Shown here: positions 58,301 through 64,000 of the stretch, one piece after another
Numbering within the stretch: position 1 is the first letter of the stretch
Layout: each line of letters opens with the position of its first letter
Source of the DNA: Durusdinium trenchii
Lineage: Eukaryota; Sar; Dinophyceae; Suessiales; Symbiodiniaceae
Direction of reading: 5' to 3'
DNA: 64,000 nucleotides
Assembly (NCBI GenBank): GCA_963970005.1
Contig: CAXAMN010029027.1
Location: 547,040 to 611,039, forward strand
Program-made: the position numbers and the translations under genes
Notes under the pieces: generated by a model
The model's input: the letters and a program-made list of their open reading frames with translations, nothing else
What the model was told of the DNA's origin: nothing
Database searches by the model: none

Positions 58301-60337
58301 TGAGAGACCACTGCGGCCATGACCACTGCTCGAAGGAGGCATACCGCTGCCGGTGCATTGGAAGAAGAAGACTTCCCACCTTTTCTCCTCTGACTCTCAG
58401 AGCCAGTTGAGTTTTCGGAGCCTGATGATCCTCGTGAGCTGCTTCGCTTGCGAGGTTTCTTGTCTTTCTTCTTCTTCTTCTTTTTGTCCTCTTTCTTCGC
58501 AGGGACAGTCTTTTCAGGGTGTTGGAATGCGCAGTCTTTTCCTCGGTGGCAATGACCTGCCTTCCAAAACTTGCAAGTCTCCTTGCGTGATCCTGGTGTC
58601 AGCGATCTTGACCGAGATTGGCTGCGATCCTTGCCCTTTCCCTTTCCTTTGCTTTTCTCGCGGCCTTTTTCGTGCTTGTAAGGACATGATGATCCGCGCT
58701 TGCATTTTCCGGTCTTTTGGAAGTCGTAGCAGACGCCTTTCTTCTCCTCCGGGGCTGGCATGGTTGTGTCTTTGGACCCGAGCGAGCGCTTCGTGGCGTC
58801 GCGCATCTTTTCCAATCTCTTCCGTTCGAGGTAGGCCCGGGCAGCAGTGATCAGGAAGTCATATGTTCTTTCTTTGCTTCCATCGGCTGCACGGTCGTAC
58901 AAGGCCAAGTCATGCTCAAGCGGCTTGAAACGCTTCACTGCCAGGTGAAAATAGGCTTCCAGAACACTGTTTTCCGGTTCCTTTTTCATTCCGGCAAGAA
59001 CGCTATCCCATTTATTTATAAAGCCTTTGAGGTCATCGTTGACCATTTTGACGGACATGAGGTCTTCGAGCCCGTAGATTGCTCCATGCTTTATGCTTGT
59101 GGCAAAATACTCGTGGAACCGAAGGAGCAAGTGTCTACCCTTCACGTTCTTGTCTTCTCGAGCACGCAGCTCCTTGAATGTAGCAATCTGCCGACCGAGG
59201 TCCCCCTCAGCGCAATTTGTTAAGCTTGCAAGAAGCTTTGCGTCGAGGGTTGCAAATCCCTCTGAATCATCCAAGGCGTCAATGGTTTGGGAATCTTTGT
59301 ATACTTTCCCAACCCAAGATCTTGCTTCATCCGGCTTCGCTGAAGCTGCAGCAATATTGTCCCTCACCTTGATCTTCCAGTCTCTGTACTTCTCAGGCGT
59401 GGGGAACTTGGGAATGAGAATTTTGTCAGCTTCTTTGGCTTTACTCTCATGATCCTTGTCTTTCGACTTCCTTTGCTGCTTCTTCAACTCTTTGCGAATG
59501 ATGCGTGCAAGACGCGATGATTCAGAGCTTGAGTCATTTGAGTCATCACTCCCTCCTGATGAACTTGGCGACGATGGTGATGGGGAAGGAGAGCGTTTCT
59601 TTCTGCGCTCCCTCGAGCGGCCCCTCTTAGGGCTCTTCTCTTTCTTCTTATCCTTACCTTTCTTCTTCTTGTCTTTCTTTGATTTGTCACCACCCTCTTC
59701 ATCAGCATCGGATGGATGAGGCTCATCACCGCCTTCGATCCCGGGCTTCTCCAACTGAGTGCGAAGGCTCGCTGGAGGCAAAGCTGGGGACACCTTAGAC
59801 CCAGGTGGCTGCACTGATGGCGCAGGCACTCGGTTCCCCGAGGCGTTGTCAAACCTCTCCCTCAACTCCTTGATGATTCGACTCTGTTCTGCTAACTCTG
59901 ACCGAAGTGCATCCTCTCTTTGCTTGGCAGAGGCGCGTTCGTTCTCAACGACGGTGTGTCGTTCGAGCGAAAGGCGATCTAGGTAAGCCCGTTGTTCTTG
60001 AAGATTTTGATTTTGATGGGCTTGGTTCATGTCACTCAATCGTTGATTGGCTAAAGCCTCAGTCTGTTCCCTAGACTCCTGGACAGCCACTTTAGCTTGG
60101 TTCTCCACTACGTCTCTAAAGTGCCTAGCCTCCTCAGCTACTTGTTGCCCGTGCTCGGCCAAAATGGCCTGATGCCGCAACTCTGCGATCTGAGCTACCT
60201 GTGCTGACCTGTCCTCATTGACGAAGACTGCTTGTTGATGGATCTGTCTCGCATCAACGTTCTGGACATTCATCACAGGAGAAAACTCAGGTTGAAACGG
60301 CGATGGTGCTTGACCACTAGGCAACAGGTCCCCCTGT
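48575..60337 (-). repeat. GGGA-tetraloop hairpins inside and between the ORFs
   Basis: Same design as the 3' cluster. Starts of clear cases: 48575, 49157, 51776, 52023, 52384 (in the ORF2-ORF3 gap), 53110, 53811, 54711, 56211, 58263, 59197 and 60324. Degenerate copies lie at about 50162 and 50232. All have TCCC on the plus strand. In protein they fall in Gly/Pro linkers such as TGGPV, PGGPV and TPGGA. Confidence 0.8.
52409..54157 (-). CDS. retrotransposon ORF2: RNase H and methyltransferase-like domain
   Basis: Open in the -1 frame relative to ORF1, with which it overlaps by 148 nt. It begins without an ATG, so a -1 shift or readthrough is needed. RNase H: ADSDHAG (28-34), TSG, SSTEAE (E73), LEDNQATI (D255) and ADIFTKPF (D307). 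About 180 residues, with a C-D-D-C motif, separate E73 from D255, far more than usual. Residues 360-540 form a further domain: LLEVCCSPESKLG, LLVWASLPCTGGTPW, FIAIEWP, VTFDGCMIGVVD and KPWKICTN. The layout (a motif I-like start, a P-C loop, an E-W-P in place of E-N-V) recalls C5-cytosine methyltransferases, but canonical motifs are not exact. Similar tails, as I recall, occur in other dinoflagellate copia elements. Confidence 0.85.
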   Translation of the reverse strand: MLYPFHNRRRASGFIGDDPQHCKLWLFADSDHAGEHDSRSTSGCILAMVGPNTYFPLTAFSKKQTATAMSSTEAEVIAANLSIRTVGLPSSCLWQVIRQAGGVKNANVQSSAVGTRARNAKVDVWEFDPLKDQVIRRHVEPRHTLFDPRDCDDCPVDHKFLSAQRITIAQFKDGTFDADVSWDWSSREGQRVMKGEWTGMTIFRVPGPNEIDYGVESREIRNALTDSCYVGQGREGSMDIYLIGKGAFEIVFLEDNQATIRILESGRSPAFRHADKTQRLNLAWLAEQFQRKHFTLVYVPSLLQAADIFTKPFTSTEKWNQLLKLLGLHAASSMPAGAPKTDAPHPGGPVAAATPGAHNRVLLEVCCSPESKLGDVSRKSTSGCMVIRVTKDDDVLDPQTRKRIVRQVLSSIRELPKGRRLLVWASLPCTGGTPWIHVNKTIPSAAIKVDEHQREFRKLWNALIDLVNSLRAADPFIAIEWPKNCVYWKLEYVLSFCQRHSMSQVTFDGCMIGVVDVHGVPIRKPWKICTNLEPILKSFESKQCSEDHEHAEGRGESLKRTETYTFQMTDMIHRAFGVAVTN

Positions 60338-60483
60338 GCACTGAACGTTGGTGGCACAACTGGTACACGCAACTCCAGCGGAACAACAGGGAGATCAGCA
60401 GCAGGTGAACTGGACATCGCAGGCGAAGTAGGAACGTAGCCTGATCGTGAGCGGTCACCACGGGAACCATCATCATCAGCCAT
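54010..60483 (-). CDS. retrotransposon ORF1: Gag-protease-integrase-reverse transcriptase polyprotein
   Basis: ATG at 60483 in a GCCATGG context, 72 nt after the primer-binding site; 2,157 residues. Residue numbers count from an upstream GTG at 60501. Gag: coiled coil about 95-215, Lys/Ser-rich 270-360, capsid-like helical region 360-570, then two CCCH fingers (C591-x8-C-x5-C-x3-H610 and C643-x7-C-x5-C-x3-H661) in place of the usual CCHC knuckle. Protease: WIADTGSAHDLVS (DTG at 881-883). Integrase: H1076-x3-H1080, C1087-x2-C1090, TADHLV (D1121), YSDNSPEL (D1183), NAMAERSIRSV (E1214), then the YWAHAARHA region. RT from about 1640: FQGNKVKDE, QGDGKQAYTQ (D1710) and AVYVDDF (1798-1804). It ends early in the RT-RNase H connection, where the frame passes to ORF2. 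All key catalytic residues are present. Confidence 0.95.
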   Translation of the reverse strand: MADDDGSRGDRSRSGYVPTSPAMSSSPAADLPVVPLELRVPVVPPTFSAQGDLLPSGQAPSPFQPEFSPVMNVQNVDARQIHQQAVFVNEDRSAQVAQIAELRHQAILAEHGQQVAEEARHFRDVVENQAKVAVQESREQTEALANQRLSDMNQAHQNQNLQEQRAYLDRLSLERHTVVENERASAKQREDALRSELAEQSRIIKELRERFDNASGNRVPAPSVQPPGSKVSPALPPASLRTQLEKPGIEGGDEPHPSDADEEGGDKSKKDKKKKGKDKKKEKSPKRGRSRERRKKRSPSPSPSSPSSSGGSDDSNDSSSESSRLARIIRKELKKQQRKSKDKDHESKAKEADKILIPKFPTPEKYRDWKIKVRDNIAAASAKPDEARSWVGKVYKDSQTIDALDDSEGFATLDAKLLASLTNCAEGDLGRQIATFKELRAREDKNVKGRHLLLRFHEYFATSIKHGAIYGLEDLMSVKMVNDDLKGFINKWDSVLAGMKKEPENSVLEAYFHLAVKRFKPLEHDLALYDRAADGSKERTYDFLITAARAYLERKRLEKMRDATKRSLGSKDTTMPAPEEKKGVCYDFQKTGKCKRGSSCPYKHEKGREKSKGKGKGKDRSQSRSRSLTPGSRKETCKFWKAGHCHRGKDCAFQHPEKTVPAKKEDKKKKKKKDKKPRKRSSSRGSSGSENSTGSESQRRKGGKSSSSNAPAAVCLLRAVVMAAVVSQGSSVLITRPLGSVAMPVLSASNTMCTDFDNTENIDSFVTQRVRFDDQPNVFNHAVESSSSWRSVQPRSKKKRRPFTPGRPEHAEAVRVATEDASIAASHLQNAVRNELLSLPAECSYLCNSDIGCIKCFERRSCPTVPATEIAWIADTGSAHDLVSRHMLHSDEVSQSSKPVSLLTANGVFQATDQARVNVPVLGTDINPYVLEDSPAVVSVGQRCIDAGWSFHWPAYSRPYFKKPDGTKVKLEVEDYVPYLPSTTGVAMSAIGQPYGTNDRSRGLRPMIPLPASPAEEAIEVQDDEDNPIGEDPVEDDPEPVDERLVEKPLDPKRDRGERALKEEAQSIQHLLTHTPKNPFCQACSRAKMTKRPSYSKGGSTQVEADHFGQHLTADHLVIRDDEEMDIDGARVALVVKDVATDFRYVYPAARRSTRECIAAFKHFVRSTDDVGVFYSDNSPELIATAERLGWRHQTSFAYVSKTNAMAERSIRSVIDGTRVNLEQAGLHHQYWAHAARHACMANNIVDAREGSSPWSLRFGEKFKGPLVPFGLRIDYWIGPKNKAKSSLRFEPTSNPGIFLGYAVQSNFVWRKEFMVLPLKDVMESDFSAEIQPLRVHQIAVPDIGLHFPCKGRYNMIREGLYPGISISSNPPSIDDVKAANIEELVDQEVLKHAVDQEYEPDEPPELPDVLIDDAPIAARGSGDLADDPGGEEVEMIEVLDPVTGETTLIPKADSSYYDAGGYKARKYKGSSKPPSIPPFLWKAASKAERKKAIAEYELEEARKRLLAEKSKHKAAVAEIDGKLRNFKSGDIPSEAKMDATWEGVPLMPVEHEEKQHSHREKGVLYEPWLNALVARPVGQKEIRNTPDAQRSLDVEWVKLESKPAWLYDKVREWDEVSNEAVRSKAKVHVGNVFELCVEKGSELPKGNPLRKYKGRTVFQGNKVKDESDMVALFSELGSAPANMEAGKALDCYGSAPGNKITQGDGKQAYTQTTLKGKPTWIRIPKYRWPKAWHGKYKDPVIPLVLALYGHPDSGGFWERHCEDCLAKVGFKAVHPECWPSIFWHDKLFLLLAVYVDDFKMAGPASNHAEGWKLIGTHIDMDTPEDVGRYLGCDHVVTHGLKLSIDHHPFAHVFDHKLEDPASKPAAPARRTQDYWTHFPEHGTFVHHHVQPRRRFEIRPAGVEGLFDPGDLRYTEYVPCTEGSAAKDTGGAACVWHDIKVDRQQGLPFWWTGETFFIDRCISDPKMAVAAVKKMRDKSQAKKAARAQGFTFLDQLEEDQSCMNKPVTRVEYDMRGFLRQCLEKYESLVDQPVKFKTVNTPFHDDKIARPIGDEAERRGELQAIASRVLMKVLFAARMARFDLLRATQGLASRVTKWSKECDVALHRLMCYIHSTIDVVHQVSSEMIPNIANCGYLPTVTMPESMIVDQLQVAFWPW

Positions 60484-60553
60484 GGCCTCTAGATAGTGCA
60501 CTACCTAGGGTGGGGTAAGACCACAGCCAGTAGAAAGCACGTACCGCACTTAT

Positions 60554-60572
60554 GGCGATACGGCTGATAACC
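60554..60572 (-). other. primer-binding site, half-tRNA type
   Basis: Directly downstream of the 5' LTR on the element strand: GGTTATCAGCCGTATCG. The first 11 nt match the complement of the anticodon region of initiator tRNA-Met (GGTTATGAGCC in yeast) except at the first anticodon position. Drosophila copia primes from the same half-tRNA, so the mode is plausible; the exact tRNA is inference. Confidence 0.5.
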
Positions 60573-60682
60573 TGTAGATACAGGTAAACGACCGATAACT
60601 ACCAACAAGTCGCACCTGGTTTTCCTTGAGCCAAACGGTAGTAAAGTGAGACATGTATACGACATCCTAGCGTGAAACAACA
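60573..60682 (-). repeat. 5' LTR (110 bp)
   Basis: Identical to the left LTR. On the element strand it must hold promoter, R and poly(A) signals within 110 bp; no TATA box is evident. The 11-nt spliced-leader-like word is at 60625-60635. Confidence 0.95.
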
Positions 60683-60687
60683 GCGCG
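60683..60687. repeat. target-site duplication, right copy (GCGCG)
   Basis: Matches 47099-47103. The surrounding sequence is itself GCGC-rich (gcgcgcaagcgagcg), so one base of register ambiguity is possible. Confidence 0.85.
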
Positions 60688-60845
60688 CAAGCGAGCGACC
60701 GAGGCAAGCGAGGAGTCAGTGGCCCAGGCGAACAACTTCAAACGCACACCTAAAACTCGTCGAGCCGTGACAAACCTTTGCCATCAGCACGTGAAACTGG
60801 CAAGTGCCAGCCCGCACTCACTTTCAGCCCATTCCTCTGCTCTTC

Positions 60846-60902
60846 CTTAGGGGTTAGGGCCCCTAACCCCCCCCTAACCCCTCCTAACTGCCCCTAACCC
60901 CG
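60846..60902. repeat. CCCCTAAC-rich, degenerate telomere-like array
   Basis: Contains ttaggggttagggcccctaa and repeated cctaacccc words within about 55 bp, with both orientations present. The words resemble (TTTAGGG)n only loosely. Confidence 0.6.
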
Positions 60903-61183
60903 TCTCCGAGCCCCTCACTCCCGAACGAAGCCACCGATCCGGAGCCACCTGAGCCACCTGAGCCACGGTCCCACTCGCGGGAAATCCAGACAGTAAGACA
61001 GTTGAAAGTGACACATCTATGAGGTAAATACATGTAAATACCAGACCTGACCTTTGGAATGGAAGGACATCACCACGAAACGAGCATCATACATATGTTA
61101 TCATATACTTGGACTTGGACTCGATACTTCTATTTCTGTGAGGTGTAGGAGGAGCAATTTCGCTCCAAGAACACCCGGAACAC

Positions 61184-61240
61184 CGCTCCCAGCATCCGCT
61201 AGGGCGCCCAAGCCAAAGAGGCCTGTAGAGCTGGAAGAGC
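61184..61240 (-). CDS. FG-repeat exon (GSSSSTGLFG type)
   Basis: Acceptor CACTCAG|GC and donor GGAGCG|GTGTTC bound 57 bp, with two bases in and one out (phase 1-1). It reads SSSTGLFGLGALADAGS. It is the sister of the exon at 61537. Confidence 0.5.
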
Positions 61241-64000
61241 CTGAGTGAAGGTCAACCACACTTGACTTTGAGTCGAGATGTGCTCTCTTGCCCAAATGGC
61301 CGTGGTCTGGGCAATTCTGGGTTCCCCAGTCTTCCAAATGCGCCAGACAAAGATCCGCCCGTGGACCCACCTGAACAATCACAAGGCGACGGAAAGCTGG
61401 CGTATATTGCGTATACTGCGTCCTTCGAAGCTTTCAGGGTGCCACGCGCACGTTCGGATGAAGCCACCTTTAAAACACAAACAACTCTCCATCCGCTAAG
61501 GCGCCCGAGCCAAAGAGGCCTGCAGAGCTGGAAGAGCCTGATCAGGTGAAGTTGCAAAACATGCAAGAAAGGAGAATACTTTGAGGAGATGCTGAGCTAT
61601 GCTGAGCCTTTCTCTGGCCTGCAGGGTTGGCTGGCTGATAAGTGCACTCTTCCAGAATTCGTGTGTGGCACTGCACTAGTAGAGGTAAGTAAAGGCACAC
61701 ACTACACCCTGCGACTTGCCTCCACCCCTCGACTTTAGTATTAGTTGCCAAGCTGTCCGAAAATCCTTTGTTCAACCAAAGGCGTTTCTTCCACGTCCAC
61801 CTGGAAGCCCTGCCACGCTGCGCTTTGAGCTCCGGGCTCCCTCCAAACGCTCCTGACAGGCTCTCTCCAAGTCCACCTCACCACCGGGCGCCAAGGGTTT
61901 TTGGATGGTTTTGCGCAAAACCCCGCGGAAAAGTCGAGCGAAAGGCATCTGGGCTACCTGGGCTCATCTGGGCTCTGTCTTTGGCCGCACAGGCGCGCTA
62001 AACTAGATATGAACCTATAATAACCTCTATATATATATATATATACTACCGAACGGTGACTTAGGACTTGTGTGGGCCAGTGACATAGTAGTTGTGGCCC
62101 ACTACTCCTAAGTCATTGGGAACACAAAAATTGCAGAGTTGCTGATTCAAGCCTCATGACTTGGGAATTGTCGCCAGCTGATGATCAAGCATTTTATTTA
62201 TTTTTTTCAGGGAGGGAGGGGAATTGATGCACACAGAACAAATGACATAAGAATCGGCCTGCTCATCATGTTTCATCATGCCTCCTGGTACTTACGACTC
62301 CTATCTCACGTCATTTATTCATCTTTTCCGGCAGCTTTCTGTTTTTTTAAAGCTATTCTTGTGTGACAATGTTTTGACGTGTTTCTCTACTTTAAAGTCC
62401 ATGACATAGGAGTTGTGTACATTGCTCAAAAATGCTTTAAGACCCATGACAAAGGAGTTGTAAAACCCACCATACGTTTTACAACTCCTTTGTCACTAGT
62501 CGAGAGTATATATATATATATGTCGTGTTGAAGCGATTGGGTGCCACTTCACTTAGGACTTGAGCCAGCTGTTCCTGCGAGAAGCTCAACCCAAAGAAAC
62601 TCTATGCAGGGGAGAAAACGACAAACTCCGGCACCGCCCGATAAAGCGCCTCCTCCAAATGGAAGGCGCTCAGACGACCAAGCCCGGGAATCGACCGGAA
62701 CACCTTTGAGGACCAATTGTCAGGGGGTATTGGCCGGAAAATGGTCTCTTTCGGGTGACTGGCCCCCCATGCGCACGGAACGAGAACTTGATCCAAATTG
62801 AAAGGGGCCGAAAAATCGGGACTTTTGGGGAATCATTCCTTCGTTCCGTCCCATGCACCAGTCAGTTTGGTGGGGAGCATGCTGTCCAGATAGGTTGCTG
62901 ATGTTTGCTGTCTAGATTCGGGCCTTGTGGATCCTTCCTCTGAAAATTCCGGGGATGTGATGGGGCATGGTAGGAGTGCTGGGGAGTCAATCATGTTAGC
63001 CGCTTCCCTCCCAAAAGTCCACACGTGCATCATGCACGTAGGTTAAAGGCGAATCCCATCAAACTGTGCGCTTTGCCCTCGATCCTGGAAATCCTGCCGA
63101 CCTCATCCATCCCGGACGCCCACCCAGTCTCAAGGCCACGACCGAAGAGGCTCGAAGCGCTTGAACCTGCGAATCTGCACCGTTAAAGTCGCCCCGTCGG
63201 CCACATGAACTGCCAAATCCACTCATGGGCCCGTCTGAACACCATCGGCTCACGTGCACCTGGTCTAGTGCTGAAGCTGGATGGATGGAACACAAGGCGC
63301 TGGGTCAGGGGCCAGAGGCGCTTGGTCAGAAATCGGACGCAAACTACCAAAGCTGGAGGAACATTAATTCATACTTCGGGGATCTTTGAGGTGTTCATGA
63401 AGCAACCTTCCAGTACACTAAAAGAGAATTGAAGGCACCTCCGCTGGATGCAGCACCTTGCACCAAGATGCCACAAGCATGTTCGGCTGCTGATCTGTTG
63501 TTGAAGTGTGCTGCCATGAAAGCTGACACCTTCGCACTTCTCCAACTCTTTGAGCGGGGGACTTCCACCAAAAGGGCTTGCAGTGGAGCCATGGGATGAG
63601 CCCCCGAAGAGACTTCCACCAGATGGGGCACCTTGTGCGAAGCAAGCCAGGGAGCTAATGAGCTGCCACTACTGTCAGTCGGCCACGTGCATGTTCCTTT
63701 CTCTGAGCCGGTCACTTCCACCGAACGGGCTGACACCAGAGCTGCTTGATGCAGTTCCAAGGGGACCTCCACCAGACGAAGCACCTTGTCAATGACATCT
63801 GGAAAGCAAATACGGGGCCAGCGCACGAAGCTCTGACAACGTCACACAATCTCGATGCTCAATGCTCTGCCATTTGCTCAGCACATGTTGAAACTTCTTG
63901 GCTACTGACTCCCGGCAAAGGTGCTTGTGCCAGAGCTGCTCGATGAAGCCCCAAAGAGACCTCCACCAGATGAGGCACCTCGTGTGAAGCATGTGCAATG
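61184..64000 (-). CDS. FG-nucleoporin-like gene, open at right edge
   Basis: A minus-strand gene with repeated short exons rich in Gly, Ser and FG: 63978-63910, 63784-63716, 63631-63563 and 63456 downward, plus 61537 and 61240. A related SGAFGGSPELK reading lies at about 61.83 kb and a GFGSSCG reading at about 63.17 kb. FG repeats of nucleoporins form the permeability barrier of the nuclear pore and bind transport receptors. No structured Nup domain is visible here, so the specific Nup cannot be named, and another low-complexity Gly/Ser protein is possible. The gene's 3' side is not resolved, and the retrotransposon lies less than 1 kb beyond the last exon found. Confidence 0.45.
61486..61537 (-). 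CDS. FG-repeat exon (GSSSSAGLFG type)
   Basis: Acceptor GATCAG|GC; it reads SSSAGLFGSGALADGE. It and 61184-61240 share the nucleotide run gctcttccagctct and are separated by about 250 bp. The donor is uncertain. Confidence 0.4.
62447..62495. repeat. perfect 20-bp stem, 9-nt loop hairpin
   Basis: Arms 62447-62466 (tgacaaaggagttgtaaaac) and 62476-62495 are exact complements. A relative of the arm (gacataggagttgtg) occurs at about 62403, and a longer, looser inverted repeat with gtgacatagtagttgtgg at about 62080-62117. It may be part of a small foldback element family. Confidence 0.9.
63400..63456 (-). CDS. FG-repeat exon, fourth copy
   Basis: Acceptor GCAAG|GT as in the other copies; it reads AASSGGAFNSL. 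The sequence then diverges and no matching donor is seen, so the left edge is approximate and the copy may be the array end. Confidence 0.35.
63563..63631 (-). CDS. FG-repeat exon, third copy (69 bp)
   Basis: ACAAG|GT acceptor and GGTGGAA|GTCCCC donor. It reads APSGGSLFGGSSHGSTASPF then GG. Same length and phase as the two copies to its right. Confidence 0.55.
63716..63784 (-). CDS. FG-repeat exon, second copy (69 bp)
   Basis: ACAAG|GT acceptor and GGTGGAA|GTGACC donor. It reads ASSGGGPLGTASSSSGVSPF then GG. Confidence 0.55.
63910..63978 (-). CDS. FG-repeat exon, first copy in window (69 bp)
   Basis: ACGAG|GT acceptor and GCCGGGA|GTCAGT donor. It reads ASSGGGLFGASSSSSGTSTF then AG. Confidence 0.55.

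Larger units (their letters stand above)
47104..60682 (-). mobile_element. full-length Ty1/copia-type LTR retrotransposon with extra ORF
   Basis: A 13,579-bp element on the minus strand: 5' LTR (right), primer-binding site, ORF1 (gag-protease-integrase-RT), ORF2 (RNase H plus methyltransferase-like domain), ORF3 (SGNH, Tpt1-like and zinc-ribbon domains), a 570-bp 3' leader-like region, a G-rich polypurine tract and the 3' LTR (left). The order integrase before RT defines Ty1/copia (Pseudoviridae). Identical LTRs and an intact 5-bp target duplication indicate recent insertion. Its size is about twice that of a usual copia element because of long Gag and linker regions and ORF3. The one lesion or device is a -1 frame change between RT and RNase H. 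At least 17 GGGA-loop hairpins are spread over it. Confidence 0.95.

Noticed and set aside
1-64000. CRISPR arrays, rRNA and tRNA genes, bacterial promoters or operons
   Set aside because: The repeats are minisatellites, microsatellites or foldbacks without regular spacers. I saw no rRNA or tRNA secondary-structure signature, and gene structure is eukaryotic.

Overview
The window looks like nuclear DNA of a dinoflagellate, probably of the Symbiodiniaceae type. Outside one large mobile element there are almost no long open frames. Coding sense is instead spread over many short GC-rich islands, nearly all on the minus strand, bounded by AG acceptors (often AG|G) and GT, GC or GA donors. Introns are long, full of repeats and mostly featureless. 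There is no operon structure and I see no bacterial signal. One 10-base N gap (24448-24457) marks an assembly break inside a minisatellite.

Layout. (1) 1-12.9 kb: short minus-strand exons. The clearest chain (9280-8202) encodes kelch-type repeats; the islands below 8 kb are weaker and partly coiled-coil. (2) About 12.9-43.8 kb: one long minus-strand gene for a Dispatched/Patched-like RND transporter with a sterol-sensing domain. I read TM1 at 41.1 kb, the sterol-sensing block at 32.8-30.0 kb in nine exons whose phases join from 33556 to 29426, TM7 at 29.7 kb, TM8-TM12 at 17.1-13.1 kb and a stop at 12926. A plausible first exon with its ATG at 43849 has an AG, possibly a spliced-leader acceptor, just upstream. 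(3) 47104-60682: a complete, probably young Ty1/copia-type LTR retrotransposon on the minus strand, 13.6 kb long. It has identical 110-bp LTRs, a 5-bp GCGCG target duplication, a primer-binding site, a G-rich polypurine tract and three large ORFs. (4) 61.1-64 kb: a minus-strand gene, open at the right edge, built from repeated phase-symmetric exons encoding Gly/Ser-rich FG repeats like those of nucleoporins.

The most unusual content is in the retrotransposon. ORF1 holds Gag with two CCCH fingers, protease, integrase and reverse transcriptase. ORF2, in the -1 frame, holds RNase H and then a methyltransferase-like domain. ORF3 (about 1,500 residues) joins an SGNH-hydrolase-like domain to a degenerate Tpt1/KptA (RNA 2'-phosphotransferase) domain and a zinc ribbon. 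The element also carries at least 17 short hairpins, all in one orientation, which on its sense strand read stem-GGGA-stem (a GNRA tetraloop). Their stem sequences differ while pairing is kept, and they occur in coding and non-coding parts alike.

All gene models outside the retrotransposon were read by eye from six-frame translation and splice-site logic. Exon edges are proposals, not transcript-supported facts.
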